This document shows positions 43,688 to 52,803 of a DNA stretch of 64,000 nt, piece by piece. The stretch's first letter is position 1, and the number at the start of each line of letters is the position of its first letter. The stretch comes from Lentibacillus jeotgali (GTDB taxonomy: Bacteria > Bacillota > Bacilli > Bacillales > Amphibacillaceae): contig NZ_AGAV01000016.1 of the NCBI RefSeq assembly GCF_000224785.1, positions 1 through 64,000 of the forward strand, read 5' to 3'. Position numbers and translations under genes: made by a program. The notes beneath the pieces are model-generated. The model was given only the letters and a program-made list of their open reading frames with translations, was not told the DNA's origin and did no database searches.

Positions 43688-43759
43688 AATATCAGCAGAT
43701 GGCCAGGAATATCAGCAGTTAACCACCATTATCAGCAGAAAAAAATCAATTTTCAGCAG
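43688..43759 (+). repeat. Intergenic array, family 4 (AATATCAGCAG core)
   Basis: The core AATATCAGCAG (or ATTATCAGCAG, AATTTTCAGCAG) starts at 43688, 43708, 43728 and 43748, an exact 20-base step with 9-base unrelated joints. A decayed unit may precede it. The rest of the 510-base atpC-ywzB gap contains the terminator, the preceding element, a small hairpin (AGGCGTT...AACGCC, 43867-43901), and no gene. Confidence 0.85.
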
Positions 43760-43972
43760 AACCGCCGCCGGTAGAGACTTTGAACCATTTGTATTCGTCT
43801 GGTAATGCGTCAATATTTCTGTCGATATTTCCCGGGAAATAATAAAAACTGTCGATAAGTAGAAAAGGCGTTAGGAAGGGCTTCCTAATTTGACAAACGC
43901 CCTGATACATGGCAAAGTAACAATTGATAAAAGACAAGTAATCGATTTGATAACAGATAAAGGTGTGGAAGT

Positions 43973-44206
43973 ATGTTTTCTTCAATAGGTATAACCGCAA
44001 TCATTAGTATGATATCGCATTTGATTTTCATTTATATCACATGGCGGGTTATCACAACAATCAATTTTGATCCGCTGATCCGAAAAGGCCGCGAAACAGA
44101 AGCCAGAGTGCTGATTATGTTTATTGCGATCGTTATCGGCACAGGTGTGAGCAGATTTTTCCTTGAATTTATCCAATGGTCACAGGATTTGCTGTACCTA
44201 TTCTGA
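43973..44206 (+). CDS. ywzB: Small membrane protein YwzB (DUF1146)
   Basis: A 77-residue protein with two hydrophobic helices (ITAIISMISHLIFIYITWRVI and VLIMFIAIVIGTGVSRFFLEFI). The DUF1146 pattern includes ITTINFDPLIRK and the charged loop. The family regularly sits between the atp operon and ywmB-murAA in Bacillaceae; function unknown. ATG at 43973 after AAAGGTGTGG. Confidence 0.8.
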   Translation: MFSSIGITAIISMISHLIFIYITWRVITTINFDPLIRKGRETEARVLIMFIAIVIGTGVSRFFLEFIQWSQDLLYLF

Positions 44207-44250
44207 TTAAGGATGCAGTTGAGTTATTCTATAAAACTATTATTCTAACC

Positions 44251-44280
44251 GTATGCTTAAGCTCCCCCTTGTTCATACTG
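44251..44280 (+). promoter_or_regulatory. Sigma-F-like promoter of ywmB
   Basis: GTATG (44251-44255), exactly 15 bases, GTTCATACTG (44271-44280). The boxes are nearly identical to those before spoIIR at 22686-22715. Predicted start near 44287. Confidence 0.6.
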
Positions 44281-44309
44281 ATTATATAGCAGAACAAGGG
44301 GGAGAATTT
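44262..44309 (+). promoter_or_regulatory. Hairpin covering the ywmB ribosome site
   Basis: Perfect 13-base stem CTCCCCCTTGTTC (44262-44274)/GAACAAGGGGGAG (44292-44304), then AATTTTT. The right arm contains the ywmB Shine-Dalgarno AAGGGGGAG; the left arm lies inside the sigma-F-like promoter. It should stop or silence transcripts from ywzB but be absent from transcripts started at the promoter. Confidence 0.7.
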
Positions 44310-44311
44310 TT

Positions 44312-45028
44312 ATGCGTAAAATGGTACTCATAACAGGTATTTTTATATTGATGATCGTAAACACAACGGCTTTTGCCAACGATGGTGATGAAATGACCGA
44401 TCTGGCATCCTTGGTAATTGGCAGTGATTTATCCGTTGATAGTTGGCAGGTGACCATCAAAGAAAAAATGAACGAAAATGCCATTGACAGCATCCTGAAA
44501 AAACTGAAGCACAAAAATAGTTATAAGGTCTCTAGTACCGAAGATGAAAACACAGTAAAATATTTTTTTAAGCGCGTACAGAAACAGGAAGGCTTTTTCG
44601 AAAGTTATAGTGTTGTCATTCCTAAAAACCCAAAATACGAAGCAGAACTGATTGCCGTGTTAAAAGGGGATAGATGGAGTAACAAAACTGCTGTTAACTA
44701 CGCTGATCGTTTAGAAGACATACATACGACATATTTCACAAAAAGGTCGACAAAATTTGCTTGTCTAACCACTACAGTTGGTGGTAATATAAGTAGTGAC
44801 TATTTTTTTGATCGACTAAAAGATACCCTGCAGCTGTCGAATGTTCGGGAACAAACCGACAATGTGGAAGAATCGGCGGTTAAAAATATCATGTACGGGT
44901 ATACACCACTATGGGAGCAAACGATTCAGATGGAGCAACCCATGAATCTGCAGATAGTGGTTCAAAACGCAGCGCAGAACAGCAAACGTTTGACGATAGG
45001 CACACCTATCCTAATAAATGAATATTAA
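44312..45028 (+). CDS. ywmB: YwmB-family (DUF1779) secreted protein
   Basis: A 238-residue protein with a signal peptide (MRKMVLITGIFILMIVNTTAFA) and the DUF1779 fold related to TATA-box-binding protein, made of repeated alpha/beta units. Function unknown; the gene nearly always precedes murAA and spoIID in Bacillaceae. It probably acts outside the membrane. ATG at 44312. Its ribosome site is buried in a hairpin and a sigma-F-like promoter lies directly upstream, suggesting forespore expression. The murAA start is 34 bases after the stop. Confidence 0.82.
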   Translation: MRKMVLITGIFILMIVNTTAFANDGDEMTDLASLVIGSDLSVDSWQVTIKEKMNENAIDSILKKLKHKNSYKVSSTEDENTVKYFFKRVQKQEGFFESYSVVIPKNPKYEAELIAVLKGDRWSNKTAVNYADRLEDIHTTYFTKRSTKFACLTTTVGGNISSDYFFDRLKDTLQLSNVREQTDNVEESAVKNIMYGYTPLWEQTIQMEQPMNLQIVVQNAAQNSKRLTIGTPILINEY

Positions 45029-45061
45029 TATAGTGAAATTGGATTATAAGGGGAATAGAAT

Positions 45062-46393
45062 ATGGAAAAAATCATCGTAAAAGGCGGAGAACGACTCAGC
45101 GGCTCCGTGAGGGTTGAAGGAGCCAAAAATGCAGTGCTGCCGGTCATAACCGCCAGCATACTGGCCAGCGAAGGAAAAAGCACCATCAAAGATGTTCCCG
45201 TCCTGGCCGATGTGTATACGATTAATGAAGTACTGCGAAACATGAATGCGAATGTACATTTTGAAAATAATACTGTTTACGTTGATGCGGCTAATCAATT
45301 ACTGACTGAAGCTCCCTTTGAATATGTGCGAAAAATGCGTGCCTCCGTATTGGTTCTAGGACCTTTATTGGCACGCTATGGGCATGCAAAAGTAGCTATG
45401 CCTGGAGGGTGTGCTATCGGATCACGGCCGATTGATTTGCATTTGAAAGGTTTTGAAGCAATGGGTGCGCACGTACACGTTGGTAATGGCTACGTGGAAG
45501 TGGAAGCTGCCGGACGTCTGCAGGGGGCCAAAATTTATTTGGATATGCCAAGTGTAGGCGCAACCGAGAATATTATGATGGCAGCAGCACTCGCGGAAGG
45601 CAAAACCGTAATTGAAAATTGTGCAAAAGAACCTGAAATTGTAGACCTGGCCAACTTCCTTAATAAAATGGGAGCCAAAGTAGTCGGTGCAGGCACGGAA
45701 ACAATCCGTATCGAAGGTGTTGAAGAACTTAATGGCGCAGAACATGTGATTATTCCGGATCGTGTAGAAGCCGGCACATTTATGGTTGCGGGCGCCATTA
45801 CCGGCGGGGATATTCTGATTGAAAATGTAGAGAGTGAACATTTGCGTTCCGTTATATCCAAGCTGGAAGAAATGGGTGTGACATTTTTGGAACAGGGCGA
45901 TGGCATCCGTGTCATTGGTCCTGATAAACTACATTCAACCGATATTAAAACATTGCCGCATCCAGGATTTCCGACAGACATGCAATCGCAAATGATGGCT
46001 CTGATGCTGAACGCATACGGCACAAGCGTTATTACGGAAACGGTGTTTGAGAACCGCTTTATGCACGTGGAGGAATTCCGTCGCATGAATGCTAAAATGA
46101 AAATCGAAGGCCGCAGTGTGATCATTGAAGGCCCTGCCGATCTGCAAGGAGCTGAAGTGGCAGCAACAGATTTGCGTGCGGCAGCAGCGCTGATTCTGGC
46201 AGGTTTGGTTGCTGACGGCTATACCCGTGTAACAGAATTGAAGCATCTTGACCGTGGCTATGTTAATTTTGCCGACAAATTGGCCGGGTTAGGAGCCAAC
46301 ATTGAGCGAGTGGATGAAAACGGAAATGCCGTTAACCCATTTATGCAAACTGATATTTATTCTGAAGAAGTTGCAATTGAAATCGAAAGCTAA
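45062..46393 (+). CDS. murAA: UDP-N-acetylglucosamine 1-carboxyvinyltransferase, MurAA type
   Basis: A 443-residue paralogue of the enzyme at 14854 and, by position before spoIID, the principal Mur[15 protein letters not shown] at the N-terminus, active-site cysteine in [22 protein letters not shown] (about residue 118), [30 protein letters not shown] after GGGGAATAG. A terminator follows. Confidence 0.95.
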   Translation: MEKIIVKGGERLSGSVRVEGAKNAVLPVITASILASEGKSTIKDVPVLADVYTINEVLRNMNANVHFENNTVYVDAANQLLTEAPFEYVRKMRASVLVLGPLLARYGHAKVAMPGGCAIGSRPIDLHLKGFEAMGAHVHVGNGYVEVEAAGRLQGAKIYLDMPSVGATENIMMAAALAEGKTVIENCAKEPEIVDLANFLNKMGAKVVGAGTETIRIEGVEELNGAEHVIIPDRVEAGTFMVAGAITGGDILIENVESEHLRSVISKLEEMGVTFLEQGDGIRVIGPDKLHSTDIKTLPHPGFPTDMQSQMMALMLNAYGTSVITETVFENRFMHVEEFRRMNAKMKIEGRSVIIEGPADLQGAEVAATDLRAAAALILAGLVADGYTRVTELKHLDRGYVNFADKLAGLGANIERVDENGNAVNPFMQTDIYSEEVAIEIES

Positions 46394-46424
46394 ACTTATA
46401 ATTGAATTAATAATTGATATCGCA

Positions 46425-46453
46425 AAAACAGATGGCGCAACCATCTGTTTTTT
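46425..46453 (+). terminator. Terminator after murAA
   Basis: Perfect stem AAAACAGATGG/CCATCTGTTTT, 5-base loop, T-run. Confidence 0.85.
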
Positions 46454-46560
46454 CGCGTGCCGTTTTCAATAATAGTATAGTGTACCTCATTTATGAACCA
46501 ACATTGAGGCTGGAGCTGCTTTTATCCTAGGTATGTCTTCATCACCCGTCAAATTTTTTG

Positions 46561-46599
46561 TTGCAATTTCATTGTAATATGATAAAATTTAAGAAAATT
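46561..46599 (+). promoter_or_regulatory. Promoter of the dpp-ykf operon with a CodY-like box
   Basis: TTGCAA (46561-46566), 16-base spacer, TAAAAT (46583-46588). AAATTTAAGAAAATT at 46585-46599 matches the CodY box AATTTTCWGAAAATT at 13 of 15 positions and overlaps the -10/start region. CodY represses the dpp operon of B. subtilis. The A/T-rich context lowers the weight of the match. Confidence 0.5.
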
Positions 46600-46659
46600 A
46601 AAAATAACAGTTAGAAGACTGATGCCTTTATCAAATTGCTTTCTTTAAATCAAATAAGT

Positions 46660-46673
46660 TGAAATCGCTTACA
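46660..46673 (+). promoter_or_regulatory. cre site (CcpA) upstream of dppB
   Basis: TGAAATCGCTTACA fits the cre consensus TGWAANCGNTNWCA at every position. It lies downstream of the promoter and 31 bases before dppB, a place where CcpA would act as a roadblock. Confidence 0.65.
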
Positions 46674-46704
46674 GTAGAGTTGGATGACATAGGAGGGTAG
46701 CAGA

Positions 46705-47637
46705 ATGCTCGGTTATATCTTAAAACGATTTGCCATTATGGCTGTAACGCTTTGGATCATTGTTACCCTGACATTTGTCTTGATGGTGACATTACCCGGG
46801 TCGCCGCTTAATGAGGAACGGACCACCAACGAGACGGTTCAGGCTAACCTTGAAGCACATTATAACTTGGATGAACCATATTATATACAGTATTTGCTTT
46901 ACATAAAATCAATTGTCACGTTTGACTTTGGTCCTTCGATTAAACAGCCAACTGAGTCGGTGAACGATTTGCTTGGACGAGGGTTTCCGATTTCATTTGA
47001 ACTCGGGATTGTCACAATTGTGGTTGCCGTTATTTCCGGAATCATACTCGGTATTTTTGCAGCTCTCAAACACAACGGCATCATTGATTATCTGGCGATG
47101 ACGATTGCTGTTCTCGGGATATCGATCCCCAATTTTGTCCTTGCGACAATGCTGATTCAGGTCTTTGCAGTCTATTGGGGCATTCTCCCAGCGGCCACCT
47201 GGTCAAGCCCGGTACATATGATTATGCCGACCATTGCACTGGCAACGGGCCCAATGGCTATTATTGCTCGTCTCACGCGTTCGACCATGCTTGAAGTGCT
47301 GACACAGGATTATATTAAAATGGCACGTGCCAAAGGACTGAAACCCTGGAAAGTCATCATTAAGCATGCTCTCAAAAATGCGCTAATGCCTGTGGTAACA
47401 ATCACGGGGACCCTGCTCGCCGGCATTTTGACGGGAACATTTGTTATTGAGCAGATCTTCGGCATACCGGGCATGGGCAAATACTTTGTCGAAAGCATCA
47501 ATCAGCGGGATTATCCGGTGATTATGGGGACTACCGTTTTTTATAGTGCCTTTCTGATACTGATGCTGTTTTTGGTCGATGTTGCCTATGGTCTGCTTGA
47601 TCCGAGAATTAAACTGCATAACAAGGGAGGAGAATAA
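46705..47637 (+). CDS. dppB: Di/oligopeptide ABC transporter permease DppB
   Basis: A 310-residue permease with six membrane helices; the N-terminal helix MLGYILKRFAIMAVTLWIIVTLTFVLMVTLPGSP is typical of DppB/OppB. The EAA loop is YIKMARAKGLKPWKVIIKHALKNALMPV, which docks to the ATPase. ATG at 46705 after AGGAGGG. First gene of an operon with dppC, dppD, dppE, ykfA, ykfC and ykfD. Confidence 0.93.
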   Translation: MLGYILKRFAIMAVTLWIIVTLTFVLMVTLPGSPLNEERTTNETVQANLEAHYNLDEPYYIQYLLYIKSIVTFDFGPSIKQPTESVNDLLGRGFPISFELGIVTIVVAVISGIILGIFAALKHNGIIDYLAMTIAVLGISIPNFVLATMLIQVFAVYWGILPAATWSSPVHMIMPTIALATGPMAIIARLTRSTMLEVLTQDYIKMARAKGLKPWKVIIKHALKNALMPVVTITGTLLAGILTGTFVIEQIFGIPGMGKYFVESINQRDYPVIMGTTVFYSAFLILMLFLVDVAYGLLDPRIKLHNKGGE

Positions 47638-47638
47638 T

Positions 47639-48595
47639 ATGTCTGCAACCGATGAAACAAAACATGTCCATTCTCCTGCCGATATACCGGATGATTGGTT
47701 TAAATGGCGCGATAAAGATTTAAAAGCGGCTGAGACTGTGTCGCGTCCATCGCTTTCGTACTGGAAAGATGCATGGAAGCGTCTTAAGAAAAATAAACTG
47801 GCCATGGCAGGGTTCGCCTTCCTGATTTTGTTGGGAATCCTCGCGGTTATTGGTCCAATGATATCACCATATACGGTAACAGACCAGAACCGCCCGAACC
47901 AGTTCCTGCCGCCCTCAGCGGATCACTGGTTTGGCACAGACGCACTAGGACGCGATGTCTTCACCCGCACATGGTACGGTGCCAGAATCTCACTGTTTGT
48001 CGGGTTAATGGCCGCCCTGATTGACTTTTTCGTCGGGGTTATCTACGGGGGCATTTCCGGCTATAAAGGCGGCCGCACTGACAGTATCATGATGCGGATC
48101 ATCGAGGTTCTGTACGGTCTGCCTTATTTATTGGTCGTCATTTTGCTCCTAGTCGTCATGGGACCGAGCCTGACGACGATTATTATCGCCTTGTCTGTCA
48201 CCGGCTGGGTCGGAATGGCCAGGATTGTCAGGGGACAGGTTCTGCAAATCAAAAACTTTGAATTTGTGCTGGCATCGAAATCATTTGGCACAAAAACACC
48301 AAGGATCATCAGGAAAAATTTGCTCCCAAATACAATGGGGCCGATCATCGTTCAAATGACGCTGACCGTACCGAATGCGATTTTTGCTGAAGCATTTCTG
48401 AGCTTCTTGGGATTGGGCATTCAGTCGCCGTTTGCGAGCTGGGGTGTGATGGCTAATGATGCATTGGGCGCCATTCTATCAGGATACTGGTGGACGTTGT
48501 TTTTCCCGGCTTTCTTTATTTCATTTACAATGTTTGCATTTAACGTATTAGGTGACGGGCTTCAGGATGCACTGGATCCGAAGCTGAGGGAGTAG
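47639..48595 (+). CDS. dppC: Di/oligopeptide ABC transporter permease DppC
   Basis: A 318-residue permease. After a cytoplasmic N-terminus come six helices. The periplasm-like loop HWFGTDALGRDVFTRTWYGARISL and the EAA loop FVLASKSFGTKTPRIIRKNLLPNTMGPI are typical of DppC/OppC. The ATG at 47639, one base after the dppB stop, follows AAGGGAGGAG; upstream in-frame starts lie inside dppB. Confidence 0.93.
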   Translation: MSATDETKHVHSPADIPDDWFKWRDKDLKAAETVSRPSLSYWKDAWKRLKKNKLAMAGFAFLILLGILAVIGPMISPYTVTDQNRPNQFLPPSADHWFGTDALGRDVFTRTWYGARISLFVGLMAALIDFFVGVIYGGISGYKGGRTDSIMMRIIEVLYGLPYLLVVILLLVVMGPSLTTIIIALSVTGWVGMARIVRGQVLQIKNFEFVLASKSFGTKTPRIIRKNLLPNTMGPIIVQMTLTVPNAIFAEAFLSFLGLGIQSPFASWGVMANDALGAILSGYWWTLFFPAFFISFTMFAFNVLGDGLQDALDPKLRE

Positions 48596-48603
48596 GTGAA
48601 GCG

Positions 48604-49611
48604 ATGGAAAAAATACTGGATGTAAATGACCTGCACGTAACCTTTACAACATATGGCGGAACGGTCAAAGCAGTAAGAGGTGTCAGTTTTGATCTGCACC
48701 GAGGCGAAACATTAGCAATCGTCGGGGAGTCCGGCTGTGGAAAAAGCGTCACCTCAAATGCAATTATGCAGCTGATTCCCGTTCCGCCCGGAAAAATTTC
48801 AAACGGGACAATCACGTTTAAAGGAAAAGAATTAACAGCAATTCCTGAAAAAGAAATGCGAGCGATCCGCGGTGTCGATATTTCGATGATTTTTCAGGAT
48901 CCGATGACGGCATTGAATCCGACATTAACGATCGGTACACAGCTGACAGAGGGCTTAATAGAGCATCGGAAAATCTCAAGGGCCGAGGCAAAAGAGAAAG
49001 CACTGGAGATGATGAATCTTGTCGGGATCCCGAACCCCAGGGAGCGATTCAAACAGTACCCGCACCAATTCAGTGGCGGCATGCGGCAGCGGATTGTGAT
49101 TGCCATCGCCTTAATCTGTGAACCGGAGCTGCTGATTGCCGACGAGCCGACGACAGCACTTGATGTGACCATCCAGGCACAGATACTGGAATTGTTCGAG
49201 CGCATACAGGAGCAAACCGGCGTGTCGATTATTTTAATCACGCATGATCTCGGGGTTGTCGCAAAAATAGCTGACCGCATCGTTGTCATGTATGCAGGCA
49301 AAATTATCGAGGAAGGCACACGGAAAGAAGTATTTTACGAACCGCAGCATCCGTATACAAGGGGCTTATTGAAATCCGTGCCGCGACTCGACATTAAGGG
49401 AGAGAAACTGATCCCGATTGATGGCACACCACCGGATTTATTCTCACCTCCCCAAGGGTGCCCGTTTACAGCGCGGTGCCCGATGGCCATGGAGGTGTGT
49501 AATAAAGTTTACCCGCTCCAAACGGAACTTAGCGAGACACACAAAGTGGATTGCTGGCTCCAGGATGACCGGGCTAAACAGCTTTTGGCTGCAACAGCCG
49601 ATAAATACTGA
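48604..49611 (+). CDS. dppD: Di/oligopeptide ABC transporter ATPase DppD
   Basis: A 335-residue ATPase, same length as B. subtilis DppD. Walker A GESGCGKSV (about 40), Q-loop FQDPMTALNPT, signature FSGGMRQRI, Walker B LLIADEPTTALD, and the oligo_HPY C-terminal domain (PPDLFSPPQGCPFTARC). It works with YkfD as heterodimer to energise peptide import. Starts 8 bases after dppC with GGGAGTAGGTG. Confidence 0.94.
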   Translation: MEKILDVNDLHVTFTTYGGTVKAVRGVSFDLHRGETLAIVGESGCGKSVTSNAIMQLIPVPPGKISNGTITFKGKELTAIPEKEMRAIRGVDISMIFQDPMTALNPTLTIGTQLTEGLIEHRKISRAEAKEKALEMMNLVGIPNPRERFKQYPHQFSGGMRQRIVIAIALICEPELLIADEPTTALDVTIQAQILELFERIQEQTGVSIILITHDLGVVAKIADRIVVMYAGKIIEEGTRKEVFYEPQHPYTRGLLKSVPRLDIKGEKLIPIDGTPPDLFSPPQGCPFTARCPMAMEVCNKVYPLQTELSETHKVDCWLQDDRAKQLLAATADKY

Positions 49612-49629
49612 CAAGGGGGGATAACGAAC

Positions 49630-51279
49630 ATGAAGAAAAAAAGCTTATGGCTGATCATGTTTACAGCCTTCATGCTAGTGCTGGCGGCATGTACGACATC
49701 AACTGGCAATGAAGGCAGCGAGGGGGAAAATTCAGACTCAGAGGCGGAAGCAACGGAAGAAAATGGCGGTGAAAAAGTATTGCGCATGAATAATGGCGAA
49801 GAGCCAACGTCATTGAATCCGCCGGTCGGCTTTGACTCTGTTTCATGGAATGTGCTGAATAACCTGATGGAAGGGTTGACGCGACTTGGCAAGGATGACA
49901 TGCCGCAGCCTGCGATGGCAGAGGATTGGGAAGTATCCGATGATGGAAAAACTTACACCTTCAAACTTCGGGAAGACGCCAACTGGTCCAATGGTGATCC
50001 GGTAACGGCTGAAGACTTTGTGTATGCATGGAAACAGCTGCTGAATCCTGAAACGGGTTCGTCTGCAGCATTTCTCGGTTATTTTATTGAAGGCGGGGAA
50101 GCGTACAACTCAGGCAATGGTTCAGTGGATGATGTAGCAGTTCAAGCTGTCGATGAAAAGACGTTTGAAGTTACATTGACCTCGCCAACAAATTATTTCC
50201 TGCATGTCGTGTCCAATCCGGCATTCTTCCCGGTTAATAAGGAAGTTGCTGAAGAAAATCCGGAATGGTATGCAGAGGCAGATTCATTTGTTGCAAATGG
50301 TCCATTCAAGCTGGAATCATGGACACACGATAAGGAAATGGTGTTTGCCAAGAACGAAGAATACTGGGACAGCGACACCGTAAGTCTTGATAAAGTTCAC
50401 TGGGCAATGGTTAACGATGTCAATACCGAGTATCAGATGTTTGAAAGCGATGAACTGGATGTAACCGAGATTCCGTCCGATATGGCTGATCAGCTGATTG
50501 ACGGGGATAATGTTGTCATTGAAGAACAAGCAGGACTTTATTTCTACCGATTTAATGTGACACAGGAACCATTCCAGAACAAAAAAATCCGGAAAGCATT
50601 CGCTTTGGCCATCAACCAGGAAGATATCGTTAATTATGTTACCAAAAACAAAGAGAAAGCAGCCAAGGCATTTGTATCACCAGGCTTCACCACCCCATCG
50701 GGAGAGGATTTCCGTGATGTGAACGGTGACTTGGTAAACTTCGATCCGGAGCGGGCAAAACAGTTGCTGGAAGAAGGCATGGAAGAGGAAGGCTATGATG
50801 AACTGCCGCCGGTCACATTGACATACAATACGGATGAACAGCATAAAGCTATTGCAGAAACGATGCAAAATATGTTCAGTGAAAATCTTGGCGTGGATGT
50901 TGAATTGGCCAATACGGAGTGGAACGTCTTCTTGGAAGACCAAAAGTCACTGAATCTGCAGTTCTCCAGAAGCTCTTTCATCTTTGACTATGGTGATCCG
51001 ATTAACTTCCTGGAAAGCTTTGTTACAGATTCTTCAATGAATCGCACAGGCTGGTCAAATGAAGCATATGATAATCTGATTTCACAGGCGAAACAGGAAA
51101 CGGATGAAGAAAAACGCTGGGAAATGATGTATGAAGCGGAAAAGATACTGGCGGAGGAAATGCCGATTTTCCCAATTCATTATTACAACCAGGTTTATAT
51201 TTACAAAGATGACGTAAAAGATATTGTCCGCCACCCGGTCGGCTACCTCGAGCTGAAATGGGCAGATATCCAGCAGTAA
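49630..51279 (+). CDS. dppE: Peptide-binding lipoprotein DppE
   Basis: A 549-residue extracellular solute-binding protein (SBP_bac_5). The lipoprotein signal ends LVLAACTT (lipobox, Cys at about 21), followed by an acidic, flexible linker (SEGENSDSEAEATEENGG), then the binding domain with EPTSLNPPVGFDS and YTFKLREDANWSNGDPVTAEDFVYAWK. In B. subtilis DppE binds murein tripeptide as well as dipeptides. Two muropeptide enzymes downstream support a cell-wall peptide here. ATG after AAGGGGGGA. An array and a mobile-type element separate it from ykfA. Confidence 0.92.
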   Translation: MKKKSLWLIMFTAFMLVLAACTTSTGNEGSEGENSDSEAEATEENGGEKVLRMNNGEEPTSLNPPVGFDSVSWNVLNNLMEGLTRLGKDDMPQPAMAEDWEVSDDGKTYTFKLREDANWSNGDPVTAEDFVYAWKQLLNPETGSSAAFLGYFIEGGEAYNSGNGSVDDVAVQAVDEKTFEVTLTSPTNYFLHVVSNPAFFPVNKEVAEENPEWYAEADSFVANGPFKLESWTHDKEMVFAKNEEYWDSDTVSLDKVHWAMVNDVNTEYQMFESDELDVTEIPSDMADQLIDGDNVVIEEQAGLYFYRFNVTQEPFQNKKIRKAFALAINQEDIVNYVTKNKEKAAKAFVSPGFTTPSGEDFRDVNGDLVNFDPERAKQLLEEGMEEEGYDELPPVTLTYNTDEQHKAIAETMQNMFSENLGVDVELANTEWNVFLEDQKSLNLQFSRSSFIFDYGDPINFLESFVTDSSMNRTGWSNEAYDNLISQAKQETDEEKRWEMMYEAEKILAEEMPIFPIHYYNQVYIYKDDVKDIVRHPVGYLELKWADIQQ

Positions 51280-51337
51280 AAAGAGCTGATTTCGGCAGTT
51301 GCCGAAATCTTCTCTTTGTCAATTTTGTTAAGACGGC

Positions 51338-51433
51338 TAATCGCGCGGGAACGCCACTGAATCGCGCGGAAATAGCGGGAAATCGCGCGACAAAGGCCCA
51401 AATTCGCGCGAGCACGGCAATAATCCGTGCAAC
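51338..51433 (+). repeat. Intergenic array, family 3, second copy
   Basis: Four units with ATCGCGCG at steps of 20-22 bases (CTAATCGCGCGGG, CTGAATCGCGCGG, GAAATCGCGCGAC, AAATTCGCGCGAG), closing ATAATCCGTGCAACC. The close and the core match 31096-31233. It lies inside the dpp-ykf operon. Confidence 0.85.
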
Positions 51434-51452
51434 CCAATCTGAAGTGCTAAAC

Positions 51453-51694
51453 GGGCTGGGACATAATTAAAACAACCAACTCTAAAGACGAACAATATAC
51501 TGCCTTAGCGTAGGAAATATACGTAGACTCCTGCGGGAGAAGAGGCATAGGTGAGACCCCGGAGTGCGAAGCGCGAGGAGGCTCACCAGCCGCCCGCGGA
51601 AAGCGAAGTATATTTCCGAAGCGGGTTATATCACCAATCATATTTTCTATTTAGTTTGGATTTTCTTTTTCATCAAAGCACTTTTGTCCCGCCC
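51453..51694. mobile_element. MITE-like element with terminal inverted repeats
   Basis: 242 bases bounded by GGGCTGGGACA (51453) and TGTCCCGCCC (51685-51694). Inside is a second palindrome, GGAAATATACGTAGACTCCTGCGGG with CCCGCGGAAAGCGAAGTATATTTCC. It encodes no transposase. Partial copies are at 10450-10550 and 18895-18925, and a possible right end (TGTGTCCCACCCTC) is at 26281. From memory, close relatives are scattered through many Bacillaceae genomes. It sits within the dpp-ykf operon just before ykfA. Confidence 0.75.
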
Positions 51695-51745
51695 TCTTCT
51701 TTCACTTCTATACATAATAGGGCGTATTCAAAGGAATGGATCAGA

Positions 51746-52663
51746 ATGAAACCAAAGCGTTTAACAAAAGGTGATACAATTGGCATAACAGCACCGGCCA
51801 GCCCTGCTGAGGTAAAACGTGTGAAAGAAACAATCCCATTTTTTGAACACTTGGGACTACGTGTCAAGCTCGGCAGGACACTTGGCCTAAAGCACGGCTA
51901 TTTAGCCGGAACTGATGCAGAGCGGCTTTTTGATTTCCATCAGATGATGGCAGACGACTCAATCAAAGCGGTCTTTTTTGCCCGCGGCGGCTATGGGACG
52001 GCACGCATCGCTGATGATATAGATTATCAGCTCGTACGGCAGAATCCCAAAATAATATGGGGCTACAGCGATATCACTTATCTGCATACAGCCATCCGCC
52101 AAAGAACCGGACTGACGACGTTCCATGGCCCGATGCCGGCTTCGGATATAGCGGATAGTGATTTTGATAGACTGTCTGCAAGCATGTTTCAGCAGCTGTT
52201 CGAACCTGTCACATTGTACTATTCAGAACATATTTCGCTGCTGAATGTCATCGTACCGGGAAAAGCAAACGGGGAGCTTGTCGGTGGAAATCTGTCACTC
52301 TTAATCAGTTCAATGGGCACACCATACGAAATCGAGACATACGGAAAATTGCTTTTGATTGAGGATATCGGGGAGGAGCCGTACCGCGTCGATTCCATGC
52401 TCAATCAGCTTAAGCTCGCCGGCAAATTGAATGCGGCAGCAGGAATCGTGATCGGGGATTTTGCTGAAGCGGATCCGCCGGAAGGGAAATCATCACTTTC
52501 CCTGGAGCAGGTCTTTTATGATTATTTTTCCGGTCTGTCGTGTCCGGTTATGTCCGGATTTAAAATCGGTCACTGCTTCCCGCATTTTTCCGTACCATTG
52601 GGAGAAACAGCCGTCATAAACACAGCGGATAAAACACTGACAGTCGAAGCAGGCGTGCGATAG
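51746..52663 (+). CDS. ykfA: LD-carboxypeptidase YkfA
   Basis: A 305-residue S66 peptidase that removes the terminal D-Ala from murein tetrapeptides in the cytoplasm. Nucleophile serine in WGYSDITYLH (about residue 111), catalytic Glu in LLIEDIGEEPYRVDSML, His in KIGHCFPHFSVPLG. No signal peptide. ATG at 51746 follows AAAGGAATGG. Its partner genes dppE (upstream) and ykfC, ykfD (downstream) match the B. subtilis dpp-ykf arrangement, but the mobile-type element upstream may alter its expression. Confidence 0.92.
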   Translation: MKPKRLTKGDTIGITAPASPAEVKRVKETIPFFEHLGLRVKLGRTLGLKHGYLAGTDAERLFDFHQMMADDSIKAVFFARGGYGTARIADDIDYQLVRQNPKIIWGYSDITYLHTAIRQRTGLTTFHGPMPASDIADSDFDRLSASMFQQLFEPVTLYYSEHISLLNVIVPGKANGELVGGNLSLLISSMGTPYEIETYGKLLLIEDIGEEPYRVDSMLNQLKLAGKLNAAAGIVIGDFAEADPPEGKSSLSLEQVFYDYFSGLSCPVMSGFKIGHCFPHFSVPLGETAVINTADKTLTVEAGVR

Positions 52664-52803
52664 CTGAACAGAATCCTATAGGGCGAGCTGTTATTGTGGA
52701 TATTTTTCCTGATCCCCCCTCAAATATTGAGGCGAGGTTTGGGGATAAGTTTTACAAAGATAGCACTAATCAGCTTGATAAGCATTAAGAGGGGGTGTAT
52801 CTG

